NCBI GenBank assembly: GCA_036936605.1
Contig: JAUPFV010000001.1
Coordinates: forward strand, 346,529,081-346,593,080
Length of the DNA stretch: 64,000 nt
Reading direction: 5' to 3'
From: Limnanthes douglasii subsp. nivea
Taxonomy: Eukaryota > Streptophyta > Magnoliopsida > Brassicales > Limnanthaceae
Part shown: positions 36,705-48,559 of the stretch, piece by piece
Layout of the letters: each line of letters starts with the position of its first letter
Position numbering within the stretch: the first letter of the stretch is position 1
The notes under the pieces: generated by a model
What the model saw: only the letters and a program-made list of their open reading frames with translations
What the model was told of the DNA's origin: nothing
The model's database searches: none
Program-made: the position numbers and the translations under genes

Positions 36705-37223
36705 TATTACGGGCTTAGACTATGACTAGCCCGTGCGACACTTGAACTCTTCAAGTTAGCCTAAAAGAAAAGAGGAGTGGGACACTTAGAGCTTTTTAGA
36801 GAGAGAAAATGAATTGTATTTCTAGAGAGAGAAAGTACAATAATTTGATGGGTGAGGAGCAAATGAAGTTCTCCTCCTTATATAGGTTCCATGGATGATT
36901 CTAGAAGATGTTCTAGAATCATCTCCTTTTGGAAGCTTCTCTCTAATTACAATAAATGCCTAGATAATAAAGGAAAGTTCTAGATTACAAGGAAAGCTCT
37001 ATAATATCCTAGAATGTTCTTGGGGCTTCTGGAATGTTCCAGAAGTGATGTAGAGTCTTCTAGAAGCTTCTGGAATATTCTGGAAGCTTGGGGCTTCTGG
37101 AATGTTCCAGAAGTGATGAAGAGTCTTCTGGAATCTTCTATAACTCTCTAGGATATTCTAGATACTTCAAAGGAACCTCGCGGACCGGACTGTCTCTAAA
37201 GGGAGATTGGGTGGACCGTGACA
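36705..37223 (-). repeat. 5' LTR of the chromovirus
   Basis: A 519-bp LTR, on minus TGTCACGG...CCGTAATA (near-inverted termini). A TATA box (CTATATAAGG on minus, about 36878-36888) lies downstream of the U3 region. U3 contains a 70-bp tandem duplication and heat-shock-element arrays at 37027-37138. The LTR ends three bases before the primer site. Confidence 0.85.
37022..37140. promoter_or_regulatory. Heat-shock-element array in the chromovirus U3
   Basis: Perfect alternating units: TTCtgGAAtgTTCcaGAA at 37027-37044, a six-unit run of TTCnnGAA at 37058-37085, a second four-unit TTCtgGAAtgTTCcaGAA at 37095-37112, and a three-unit TTCtgGAAtcTTC at 37126-37138. Heat-shock factors bind arrays of nGAAn in alternating orientation with exactly this two-base spacing. 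The array lies about 140-260 bases upstream of the LTR TATA box. Confidence 0.8.
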
Positions 37224-37257
37224 CATAGCACTCGTTAGCTAAACCCTTAAATTAGGC

Positions 37258-37932
37258 ATGGGCATTCGGTTCTTTCGGTTCTCGGTTCTTCAAAACTAGT
37301 ACCCATTTAGGAACCGAATAAATTTCGGTTTGGTTCGGTTCGGTTCTTCTTAATTCGGTTCGGTATGGGTACTTAACTCGGTTCCAATCGGACAGTTTTT
37401 GATACTTTAAATGCTTTGGAATATCAACGTATATAAAACTTTTTTACACTTTAAAACAATAAAACTATGTTAAATTATAAGAAAAAAATACTAAATATAA
37501 GAAATATTTCAAATTAATATATTAAAGAATAATATTAGTAATATAAAAAAGTGGAGAGATGATATAAGTTTATCAAATTATATAAAGGTTGGTATTTTGT
37601 TATTTTGTCTATACGCATAATAGTTTGTAAATATGTCGCCACTTTGGATAAAGTATGTTGTCAATTTATTCAAAAGAACATAATTAGAGATCAATGATAA
37701 AAGATAAATTTAGGGGAATCTAACTTTGAAAAATAAAATATATTTTTAAAACAATTCAAAAGCAAGGTTTAATTCATAGGTTCAGTTTCTAACGGATATC
37801 CACGGTTCTTCGGTTCGGTATAATTCGGTTCCAAAAACTGTGGGTAATTGAAAACTGGAACCATTCAGATATTACGAAAAAACCAAATCTATTTCGATTC
37901 GATTCTTTCGGTTCCGGTTAAAATGTCATACC
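37258..37932. mobile_element. Possible small non-autonomous element with TTCGGTT repeats
   Basis: Both ends are rich in the motif GGTTCGGTT or its complement (37265-37400 and 37790-37920). The left end GGGCATTCGG and the inverted right end GGGTATGACATTTTAACCGG are loosely similar. The centre is AT-rich and non-coding. Such structures are common for plant hAT-type miniature elements; no target duplication could be fixed. Confidence 0.4.
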
Positions 37933-37974
37933 CAATATTTAGATCGCAATGGATAAATAATTCGTAATCTAAGT

Positions 37975-38118
37975 ATTAAGAGCATCTGGCATATCATTAC
38001 TCAACCTAAAGTATATAAAAAGGTGTTTTTAATTAGGTAATCTCATATTAAGAGCATGTCGCATATCATTACTCAACCTAAAATATATAAAAAGGTGTTT
38101 TCCAGTTCAAACCGTCAA
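37975..38118. repeat. 72-bp tandem duplication
   Basis: ATTAAGAGCAT..GCATATCATTACTCAACC is present at 37975 and again at 38047, nearly identical through ATATAAAAAGGTGTTTT. Confidence 0.85.
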
Positions 38119-38830
38119 TAAAATATTAGGTAGATCATATTACCACTAAATGTTACGATGCCATTTAATAATTATTTAATTAGGGACTGGATTAACTGTA
38201 TTTTAAAAATACTACGTTTGAATAAGCTTATCTCCAATAAAACTTGTTTTTGGACATAATCCAATTAAAAGAATTTGTTAGCCCAAATTAAGCCTAAACC
38301 GACACAAACCTGAATTCTTTAACAATTATATTAAAAATAGTTGGAATGCCCATTTTTAAATGCTAATAAAAGGCTTAATAATCAACAAAGTGCAAATGAA
38401 TAAAAACATTGTCAAAAGATTTTACTTTAGATTATAATAGAAGCTTTAAAGAGATGCAAAGCAAGAGTCAATTGATTGCGTTGAGATCTACGATAGTGCC
38501 CTTGAATTTTGATAGAATGAATAAATATATGATTTGTGTTATTCAATAAAAATATGCCACTTTTTTATTTATTTATTTTTCTTGTATTTAGCTTTTTCCT
38601 AAAAATATATATTGCTCATTTATACAGATTTTGGCGCGTCATAAAAGCATCACCATCAATTTTGTTGAAATTTATCGAATGTTTTTAAGAAAATTAGAAG
38701 TACTTTTATAATTGTATTTTATCCTTTTCTTTAATCCATAAAATTTACAAGAATATTTTAAATCTATTGTATTCGTTAACGTTAAAGTAGGTTTCACGTG
38801 ATTGAAGGATGCATTTAGCCGGAATTTAAG
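38119..38830. other. AT-rich spacer
   Basis: No gene or recognised repeat. Confidence 0.5.
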
Positions 38831-38879
38831 TACATAAATTATTGATTAAATTTAAGGATAAAGGTTATGTCAGAAGTTG

Positions 38880-39160
38880 GAATTTAGTTTTGAAATTCTT
38901 AATTTAGTGTTGAAGGGTGTAATTAAGTATTAAATTTGTTGTTTAGTATCAATTTAACGATAAATATGTAATTAAATGATGCAATTCTAAATTAGTATTG
39001 AACTAGTAATTATTGTTGGAGTTGCAGCTAAGTGTTGAAGGTATAGCTTAGTGTTAAAATTGTAAGTAACTGTTGAAATTGTAACTAAGCATTGGAGGCT
39101 GGAACTAAGTGTTGAAGTTAAAACTAAGTGTTGAAACTGGAGCAAAATGATGGAGGCTGG
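38880..39160. repeat. Degenerate minisatellite of about 20-25 bp
   Basis: Repeated phrases of the type '(A)ACTAAGTGTTGAA(A/G)TT' recur about ten times with variants (GTGTTGAAGG, ACTGTTGAAATTG, AGCATTGGAGGCTGG). It lies directly upstream of the first copia LTR copy. Confidence 0.65.
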
Positions 39161-40010
39161 ACAACTGAACCTTTAGGGCTAAAGTTGAGTTAGCCAAGAC
39201 TTAAAGGGATGTAGCTACCAAGTTTCCAGTGGCAGGACCTGGACTAAAACTTAGGTGCATAAATATTTGTTCAACTTAAGGGATGCGTTTTTCTAAGATA
39301 AATGTTATGTTACAGCTCGTGCTGAAGGTGTATGATCATTACTTGCTGGACCAAAGGTGTATGAACATATAGTCGAAGACTTCTTAAGATATGCATGCAT
39401 TTATAGAAGAAACTAATTGACTAATATGTTGGATATTCTGAACTTTATGCGATAATCTTAGTCATTGATCAAGTTACCGTTGATTTAAGCATGCTTGAGG
39501 AATGAGCTGAATAATACAAATGTAGAAAAATGGTTCGTGAAAAAATAATGGTGTCATTACCTGGTCTTGGACACAGTCATATGGATGTCAATGTTGGAGC
39601 GCATGTTCTGTTTGGCCGTCTTGGGGAACATGTTGTAAGCTACTATTGTGATTTTGGGGGTTTAGCTCAGTTATCAATGGTTCCATATATAGTGGAGAAG
39701 AGGTATGAAGCTACTACTGAACGCGTTAAAAAAGAATTTGTTAAAGAGATAAAGTCTCAGCTTGTCTAGTTTTATAAAGATACGAGAGGTATGAGCTAAA
39801 CACTAAGAATAACAAAGAGATCAATAGTTCATTATGTATGTCAAATATGCTTTGTAACAGAAGTAGAGTGGTTATGCATTTTGTGTGTGAGATAGTCTCT
39901 TTTTAACCTTGTTCTATATAAAATTTATGTTCGTTGCTCGTGGATGTAGGGGTTTTTTCACAATCTGAACCACGTTAAATCCTTCTTGTTAGCTTTCTGT
40001 TGGAAATATT
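39150..40010 (+). repeat. Copia LTR copy 1
   Basis: It shares with copies 2 and 3 the ordered phrases ACTTAGGTGCATA, GTGTATGATCAT, GCATGCTTGAGGAATGAG, the CTATATAAAATTTATGTTCGTTG stretch, and the LTR-end hallmark GTGGATGTAGG...AACCACGTTAAAT. That end is typical of plant Ty1/copia LTRs. The frame 39530-39769 inside it is not a known gene. Confidence 0.6.
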
Positions 40011-40079
40011 AAAGAGTCGAACCTTCGTTACTTTTTAATACTTCAGCAAGTGTTCATCAAGTATAGCTTAAGTCTTGGC

Positions 40080-40340
40080 CAGGGCCAAGACTTGTGAATG
40101 TTATTATTTTCACCCAACAATTAAACGTAGGTTAAAAGTAACTGGTGTAACTCAGCCAAAACTTAAGTGTTGTAACTGTCGTATCTTTAAGTGATATGAT
40201 GCAAAGACAAGGAATTAGGTACAAAAGCGTATACTTGAACCTAAGGGTGAGAATAGCCAAAGATAAATGTTTTGTTGGAATTAAAGGTGCATGATCATAA
40301 AAAAACTAGAACTAAGGGCATAGATTTGTAGCTGAAGGAT

Positions 40341-40371
<31 letters not shown>

Positions 40372-41060
40372 ATGTGTGTGTGTGTGTGCGTGTGTGTGTG
40401 TGTATGTATGTGTGTGTGTGTGTGTGTATGTATTTTTCGAAGTAATGATCCAATAATATATTGAAGAATGTGAAATTAAAGAATTAATCTCAACTTTAAT
40501 TAAGTAACCGTTAATCTGAGCATGTTTGAGGAATAAAAATAATTGTACACATGTACAACAACGTTATATATCACAAATAGTGTTTCCATTATATGGTGTA
40601 GTGTACAGACGTATGAATAGAAGGCCGTAATGTCGTTTTTATTTAGTTGTCCTAAAGAACAACCTGTAAGTTGCTAATGTGAGCTTAGGAGTTTAGATTT
40701 GTTAGTATTGGTTCTATATATAATAGAAGAGAGGTGTGAAGAATGTGTCAGGTACAAAAGAATATTTACTACATAGAGAAATCAAGAGTTTGTCTGATTT
40801 TGGAGAAATGAACAATGTACACTATAAATACTAAGAGACACACTAAAATTCATAATCCATTTTGTGAGCCAAATCTTCTTTGTAGCTGAAGAAAAGTGGT
40901 CATCGTATTTTTGTTTGAGAGAATCTTCTTGCAACCTTCGTTTATATAAAACTTGTGCTTGTTGCATGTGGATGTAGGATTTCTTCCCAAATCATACCAT
41001 TTTCAATCTTTATTGTGTCATTGGTTTACTTTTCTGTATTTCTAATAAAATTTATGTTTG
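40080..41060 (+). repeat. Copia LTR copy 2 (5' LTR of the decayed copia body)
   Basis: It has the same phrase order as copies 1 and 3, including GTGGATGTAGG at about 40969. It contains a (TG)n run. It directly precedes the plus-strand copia coding remains, so it is probably their 5' LTR. Copies 1 and 2 in tandem suggest an earlier LTR-LTR recombination or a second insertion. Confidence 0.55.
40345..40432. repeat. (TG)n microsatellite
   Basis: About 85 bases of TG with a few TA and CG interruptions, inside copia LTR copy 2. Confidence 0.95.
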
Positions 41061-44000
41061 AAGGTTTACAAAGCCAAAGATTTACTTCATTATTTCCGTA
41101 CTTGTAATGAATAAATCATTAAAGGTTTAAAGTTACATTGTAAAGTTAAATCATGTAGCATAAGGCTTGTAGTCTCGACTATTATTGAATGAGTTTTATT
41201 ATGATTACCAACGAGTCTAAAAAAATAAGTTTCTTGTTTGGTCGAATCCTCGACAAATGGTACCGTGCTCTTGGACATTTTGTTGCAGTATTATTTTATA
41301 GGTGATATACACGAAGGAAATAAAAATATTATTTCAAATCTAGAAGTTAGAGATTTGGATCTTACAAAAAATGAAGGAAATTCATATAAATTTGTTCGAT
41401 GAAGTTCGATCTCGCAAAAAATTAACGGATAGAGTAAATTTAACCCGTAGAAAATTTTAATTTGGGCTATCCTAGTACCAAAAGGTTGTATACTTGCACT
41501 AGTAAGATATTCAAAGATAAGTGGATTGTGAGATGTTCTCCAAAGCTCATAGCTCTATGAGGTAATTTTATAACTCTCTGAAGAGCCTACGACACTAGGG
41601 ATATGGAATCGGCTAGAAACCATTAACATGAAACAATCCTTAGCCAACATATCGTATTTCAATAAAAACTTGTATACGTTGACAATGGGTAGTAGCAAGG
41701 AGGCCTGAATACACTTGATCATTCTTGATTTGAATGCAGTTGAAGTTAAGTTAGGTGATAAGGATCAAGTAATAATCCTTTTAAGTTATATGTCGAAGGT
41801 GTATAGGTATATTATTGATACCATGCTCTGTGGAAAAGATTCAGTTATGACCCCGGAAGTAAAAAGTGATTTGAACTCAAAGGATATTCAAAGGAATATA
41901 ATTTTAAAGAGTAAATCTAAAGGTCTTGGATTGGGGGTGAGAGGAAGGTCAGGAAGGAGAGATTCAACCAACAAAATATAAAAATCTCGGTCCAAATAAA
42001 TAATATTTATGAGTAGTTCTAAGGGTAAATTTTGGTGGTGCAAGGAGGATCTTCATACCAATAAGAACTACCCAAATATGAGAAAAGGAGATAATTATCT
42101 GAAGCACAAAGCCAAATATGTTGTAATGCTGTCAGATTATTATGATTGTAATGTGGATTTAATGGCTTTTATTTACAAGTAGAATGACATGTGAGTCTTG
42201 GACTTATGAGCTTTGTTTCATATGTCATCCAAAAAAAATTAGTTTAAAAACCTGAGATTTTTTATGCTGATAAAATTATACTAGATAATGATGAATCATG
42301 TGTTGTAAAGGGGATGAGGAACGTTTAGCTCTAGTTTTCTACATGACTTGAGAGAGTGATAACAAACATCAAGTATGTACCGATTTTAAACAAAATCTTC
42401 TCTTGATTGACATGTTAGATGAGGAAGGGTATACATATAAGATAAAGATGGTATACTTAGGATTCTATACGTCTTATTAGTTGTTATAAAAACTTATATG
42501 ACTAATGGTATGTTAGTTCTTGAAGGGTATGTAGTGACTTAATGTGTGTCTAGTGTAGACAGAGATTCGAGTAAGTTGTGGCATCTGAGGTTAGGGCATG
42601 CAAGTCAGCAATGTATTATTGAGCTTAGCAAATAAGGGTTCTTGTATGGTAACATATATTATAAGTTGAGCTTCTACGGAAGCTATATATTAAGTTAAAT
42701 AAAAATGGTTAAGATTTTTCCTAGCAACCATACAACTAGTGATGTACTTGAATATGTCCATTCAGATCTTAAGGGTTATAAAAGGTAACTATCCATGGCT
42801 GGTGAAAGGTATATCGTGTATTTGATTGACGATTAGTTCATAAATATATAAGTTATAATTAATGAAGACCGGAGATGAAAAAATTGATTCTTTTAGGAAT
42901 TGAAAGATGTTGTTGGAGAATCAGCCTAGAAATATGTTGAAGAAGTTGAGGACTGACATTGTCTTGGAATATGTGAATGAGGAATTATATTAGCTAATAT
43001 TCTAAACTTCAAATTTCTAGATATAGAACTTTGAGAGAATCTCAACAACATAATAGGCTTGCAGAGAGGATGAACCAAACCTTGTTAAAAATAATAAGGT
43101 GTATGATTCTAATAGATCAAATTGGCAAAGGTTTTTAGTTAGAAACTATAACGAGAACTTCATATATCCTCAACATGATTATATCTACAGTACTAAAGTT
43201 TAAATGTATACAAAAAGTATGGACTGTAAATAAAATTATGCTAGAATATTTGATAGTGTTCAGATGTTCTTTCGATGTATATATAAAGCAAGATAAACTT
43301 CAGTCAAGAGCACTAAAATATGTATTCCTCAGCTATCCGGAATGAGTAAAAGGGTATAGGTGTTGATGCTTGGAACCTGGAAATCTAGAAAACTTTGATT
43401 AACCGAGATATGGTATTTTGATGAGCTAATTTTATTGGTTAAAGTTATGGAGACCAAAGCTAGTACTACCGAGAAGATATGTGAAGTTGATGATGGGTTT
43501 GAACAAGAGAGTAAAGTTGAAGATTTTTTTTTTCTGAAAGCTTATTTAGGATTTGTTACATATTTAGGTCATTTAGAATAAGTTCAGTATGAATCAAAAG
43601 ATGGCCAAGAGTCTTATGTTCCAGAGCCTTCAGATGTCCGGAGTAATAAGAAACATGATGACCGTGATAGTTATTAGTTAGTGAGGATAGAACAGAGAGA
43701 CCTAAAAAACCTACATAGAGATACGTATTTGCTGATATTTAGGATATCATTTCTCTATTAAAACGGAAGATATATTCTTGACTCAAGACTTATTATGATA
43801 TTATGAAGATAAGCCAACATGGTAGAAGGCATGAGGGAATAACCAAATTCTGAAGAAAATGGACACCTTGATTCTTGTGAAGCAGTCGAATGGTTAGAAG
43901 TTTGTTGTGACTATCTGGATATTTAAGAATACATAATGTATTCCTATAGTTGAGTTATCCATATACAAATCTAGGCTGGTGACTAAGCGATGTATGCAAA

Positions 44001-44571
44001 AAGATGGTGTTAATTTTAATGATTTGTGCTCACCAGTTATGAAAAAATCCTCTATAAAGGTTATGTTTTAAATTAATTTTATATTTGATCTTGAGTTAGA
44101 TCAAGTGGGTGTTAGTAATACCTTCTTGCATAGAGAACTGAGTGAGCCTCAAGGTTTTGAAAAGGAAAATGAATGAGATATGTATTTATCGGAAAGACCC
44201 CTACATGGGCTGAAATAATAAATAAGGAAATGGAATATATGATTTGATTCTTTTATGAGGTCCATCAAGTATGTGAGGATATGCTATGATATATGCGTCT
44301 ATTATAATGGGAAAATGCACATGAACATACATATCACGTTGTCGATATATGTAGTTGGTATACTAATGATTGGAAAAGACATGAGGATAATTTAAATGGT
44401 GAACACTCAGGTAAATGGGGAATTTGAGATAAAGGATATGAGAGACACTAAGATGATACTTGGTATAAATATCAATAGTAAAATACTGAGAAGGTATTTA
44501 TTTTCTTCTCAACATGAATACATACATAAGGCTCTCAAGAATTTTAGAATGTCCAAATTAAAAGAGGTTAG
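41061..44571 (+). pseudogene. Decayed Ty1/copia gag-pol, cut by element B
   Basis: In order: gag (LLSYMSKVYRYIIDTMLCGKD, 41715-41981); a damaged knuckle (CKEDLHTNKNYP, about 42040); protease relic (VLDL-ALFHM, about 42195); integrase zinc region (LWHLRLGHASQQC, about 42577); EYVHSDLKG (about 42752); RLAERMNQTLLK (about 43060); DKLQSRALKYVFLSYPE (about 43297); RT (DGVNFNDLCSPVMKK near 44005, then EFEIKDMRDTKMILGI at 44410). Stops are frequent. The frame is cut after FRMSKLKEV at 44571 by the LTR of element B. Confidence 0.8.
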
Positions 44572-44876
44572 TGATAAGGAAAGGAAAATATGGGGATTAG
44601 TAAGATTCAACATGGTAAATATAATGGTCAAATTGGTGTAATTATAGACCGATGTAATTTCATTTCTTACCTCGTATATTATATAAAAGATATTCCCTTT
44701 TTGGGAAAAGAGTCAATGATTAGTCAATGATTGCTACATTTATTCCTTTTGTTTCTTTCTCTCTCTATTTGATCTGTTTATCTCTTTAAAAACATCTGAT
44801 ACGAACATTTATTAGACATACACTCTGATACGAACATATTATTGGCATGAATAATAAATAAGAAATAACCAAATGA
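44572..44876 (+). repeat. 5' LTR of element B
   Basis: It starts TGATAAGGAAAGG and matches the 3' LTR, but lacks about 120 bases after GACCGATG (present in the 3' LTR at about 49910-50022). It keeps the TATA region ATTATATAAAAG (about 44678-44690). Confidence 0.8.
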
Positions 44877-44877
44877 A

Positions 44878-44899
44878 TTAGTTGCGTCATCTGTGGGAA
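44878..44899 (+). promoter_or_regulatory. Primer binding site of element B
   Basis: TTGCGTCATCTGTGGGAACG corresponds to the plant Tat-type site of the form TTGGCGCCGTCTGTGGGAA. Confidence 0.65.
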
Positions 44900-44999
44900 C
44901 GTTGAATGGTATATGAAATCATTTTTTCCAAAACCACAAAATTAATCTAAGATATAGCAAAAATAATGGAAACTAAAATTCATGGAGAGGTAGAGGCAG

Positions 45000-46420
45000 A
45001 CCCGAAAAAAAAAATGTGGTCGGAGACTCATCTGAAGATCGCATGATGGAGGAACAAGTAACAAATGAAGAAAACAATAACAATTGATATATTGAAGAGC
45101 TACTTGCGGAATCTGTCTTGGTAGCTAGGCAGAAAGAATTATTAGAAGATATTGAGAGGCTGAATGCTGAAAAGGAAGCGATAATCAGCTCACGCAGAAT
45201 TAAGTCAGAAGTCCAATGAGAACGATCGTGGTAAATCAATGCCAAGATGTCAATCAATCTGAGAAGAGGCATCAGAGAAAAATCCGTCGATCTTCGAAAA
45301 GACGAGCAAGATCTGGCCAACGCTATGAATCAATAGAATCTAGTAAGTACACTTCTCTTAGTTCAAATAAACCTTTGTCTTTAGATACATATACTAGGTA
45401 TAAATCCCGTCATAGACAAAGAAATTCGATGGTGCATAAGAGTTCTCATCGAGCTGGTCGAAGAACTAAAGGGTCAAGGAAGGAAAAGTGTGATTATGGG
45501 AAGAAAATGATGTATTCTGAAAAGCCCGATAAAGTGGTAAATGCAACTCGACCAGAACATGTGACTCCTGGAAGGCCAATTCAGTCTAATATTTATAATC
45601 CGGATTACTGTATTAGTAATTAGTGTACGTTCTCGTCTGAAGAATGACTGTATGCGACCGCGAACGATGGTCCGGGAAGAGTACGTATAAGATGGGACAT
45701 AATTGGAGATCATCTCCACTCTTCCCATAAATTATGTCTGGTTATATTCTAAAGTGGCTTGATATTTCTAAGTTGGAAAACTTTGATTGGACATAAGATC
45801 TGGACAGCCACATCAAACAGTTCAAAAATTTCATTACCAACTATGACGATGATGATACAATTTTATGTAGGGCTAATTCTCAAACGTTCAAGAATAATGC
45901 GTCAAAATGGTATAATCATATACCTCAAGGGTGTATCAATAATTTTGACATGTTCTGGATTATGTTCCGTCAGCATTTTGTAGGAAGCAAAAAGTTCGGA
46001 GCAAACGGGGATATTATAATCTATTGCGGATAGAAAGTTCGGGAAAGCTTCAAAGAGTATACAAAGAATTTCATCCAAGTCAAAGCATACAAGGAATTAT
46101 GTGAAGAAAAAGTAGCTCTAGTTTCCTTCTGAATGGGTCTGCTTCTTGGGGTAATGAAGGATAATGCAACAGAAACACAGGTTATGATGTTCAGAGCATT
46201 ACTGGATCAGATAAAAAAATAAATCTTGGTGGAAAAACTAAGGCATCAGAATTAGATTCGATGTCGCAATTTAATCCGAATCAGTTTGATCAGGATCTGA
46301 CGATGATAAGAACCAATGTACCACCAACGAATTTCCGATAGCAGGGTTCGCAACTAACAAGTACAGTCCGACCTTGACCACATGTTCAAGTTATAAGCCA
46401 GGCACCTCAAAGAGTAAAAG
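45000..46420 (+). pseudogene. Element B gag region
   Basis: A basic leader frame (45216-45623) corresponds to the separate leader frame of element C (50817-51296). The gag core follows: HIKQFKNFITNYDDDDTILCRA, KWYNHIPQGC and FWIMFRQHFVGSKKF at about 45808-46000, matching FKNFMMNFDDDDKLLCRA and KWYNSLPQGC of element C. Several stops (for example near 46034 and 46130). Confidence 0.75.
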
Positions 46421-46899
46421 AGTATGCACTAGTAGTCAACACTCAATAATATATCCAACCTATGTCAAATAAGTGGGTCTGACTAGCTCATTATACTGAG
46501 TTGACTGAATGTGTGGCAACTATATTTGAGAAAGCATGTTCCAAAGTATATTTCCGAAAGCCATTTCGAATGCAGGCTTTGAGGGAGAACATAAAAAATA
46601 AGTACCGCTAATATCAAGAGGACATCAGTCATGATACAAAGGATTGTGTGACATTGATAAAAGAGATGCAATACTTGATGGAAAATAGGAAGTTAACCAC
46701 GTTTGTGAAGAATAATGCCTCGGTTCCTCCAAAACAAGAATTTTCCTAAAGAAAGAAGATGTTTTAATTATATCAGAAGCGATTGATGAAGAATGTATTG
46801 ATGCATTCAATATCTCCGCTACGTACGTAGACCTAAAACCAGGCAGAAACAACATAAATGTGGTAAAAGTTTCGATAGCGAGAGAAAAGGTTAGTAAGT

Positions 46900-47480
46900 T
46901 GTGTGCTTTCTTTGAATCAATAACAATTTTTAGAGGAGATACTGTTGAAGGAATATCGAATTATTCTTGGAAGAGACACATTGTTAGTCTAGCAACACAA
47001 CTGGAAGCAGGCGCTTCACCACAACTGTATAGAAATTTGTCTTCAATAATTTTATTCGAAGATCACGATATGAGAGATGTAGCTGGTCCGCATGAGGATG
47101 TAATAGTTATCGGGGCAGAGATAGTTGGGAACAAGATACGAAATACTTTGATTGATACATGTAGTTTGGCTAACATTATGTTTATGACTACGTACCGCTA
47201 GATAAAAAAACCCCAACGATCCTGCGATCGGATCGAACAATAGTCGGATTTACCGTAGCTACAGCTGAGGTAGTCCGAGAGTTTGAGGAATGGTCGAGTT
47301 GGGCCGGGGACCATTCAAAAGGTAGTCGCAATCGTATTTGTAGGAGTAGATGTCCCTACATCTTATAATGTTAACTTTGAAAGCACCTGATTATCTAAAA
47401 TTCATAGTGTGCCATCGACTGTCTATCGATGTTTAAAATACGTTGTGGGAAACAATGTGGGAACAGTTAGAAGCAGTCAT
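46900..47480 (+). pseudogene. Element B protease region
   Basis: HIVSLATQLEAGA and MRDVAGPHEDVIVIG match element C; the active-site motif reads LIDTCS instead of the usual DTGS. Stop at 47199-47201, then a frameshift. Confidence 0.7.
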
Positions 47481-47869
47481 AAGATGACAAGAGAGTGTTA
47501 CTGAGCAACGTTGGCCCCTAAGCGGGTTAAGGGGGTTGAGTCAAAGAAGGAATAACAGTCAGTGGGGGTTGCCTTGGGATCCAATCCCATAAAGGATCCG
47601 AGAAAAGCCCACGGGTTCATGGTCCCAGATGAAAGCTTTGAGGATGATGTCTTCTCTCCAAGTAAAAGCCTCAAAATCGGCACGAAACTATCTCTGGAGA
47701 TAAAATAAATTTTAACCAAGTTTTTATCAACAAAATTAAATTTGTTTTCTTGGTGTAAAGATGATGTCACAGGGGTTCAAGCGAATGTTATCTGTCATAG
47801 GCTTGTGGTATAAAGTAATGTTCGTCCGATCATACAGAAAAGAAGATTTTTTTCTCAAGAAAAATCTAA

Positions 47870-48420
47870 AGCTATTATGGTAGAGGTAGATCGTTTAACT
47901 AAAGTGGGTCATATACGTGAGTCACAATATCCTTTATAGACTGTTAATCTAGTCCTAGTAAAGAAGAAGAATGGCAAGTGGTGAATGTGCATGGACTTCA
48001 CTGATCTAAAGAGAGCTTGTCCCAAAGATCATTTCCTTGTATCCAGAATAGATCAGTTAGATGACTCGACCTCCTGGAACCGACTACTCTCTTTCATACC
48101 AATTAGATGTCGGGTATAATCAGATCCAAATGGATCCAAGAGATAAGGAGAGTACAACTTTCATCATTCGAAGAGGTCTACAGTGTTATAGGGATAAGAA
48201 ACATACCAGCGCTTAGTAAACAAAGCTTTGGAGACTCTGACTGGGAGAAACGTTGAGGTATACATTGACGACATGTTAGTCAAAAATTCAAGGGATGAGG
48301 ATCACTTGGCAGACCTAGAAGAAACTTTTGCTAACTTGACTAAGATAAATTTGAAGTTGAATTAAGAAAAGTGCACATTTGGTGTTAGATCTGGAATGTT
48401 TTTAGAATACATAGTCAGTG
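47870..48420 (+). pseudogene. Element B reverse transcriptase
   Basis: VDRLTKVGHIRESQYP, MDFTDLKRACPKDHF, YNQIQMDPRDKESTTF and EVYIDDMLVKNS (catalytic DD) are seen in broken frames, collinear with element C. Confidence 0.75.
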
Positions 48421-48559
48421 AGCATGGTATACAAGCCGATCCGGTACAACTAAAGGCTCTGAGCACTATGGAACCACCAAGAACGATCAAAGAGATGGAA
48501 ACACTCATGGTAAGATTGGTAGCGTTCAACAGGTTCATATCACAGTCATCGTAGAAGTG

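Larger units (their letters stand above)
31757..37223 (-). mobile_element. Chromovirus (Ty3/gypsy with chromodomain), 3' LTR truncated
   Basis: On minus the order is: 5' LTR (37223-36705), primer site, gag, protease, RT, RNase H, integrase, chromodomain, polypurine tract, 3' LTR. It is complete in layout apart from the truncated 3' LTR, but pol is broken by stops and frameshifts. Gag (445 codons) is open. The missing part of the 3' LTR is the distal 317 bases, so no target duplication can be seen. Confidence 0.9.

Noticed and set aside
39530..39769. 79-codon frame MVREKIMVSLPGLGHSH...
   Set aside because: It lies wholly inside copia LTR copy 1, and the corresponding stretches of copies 2 and 3 are not open. 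It is most likely an accidental frame.
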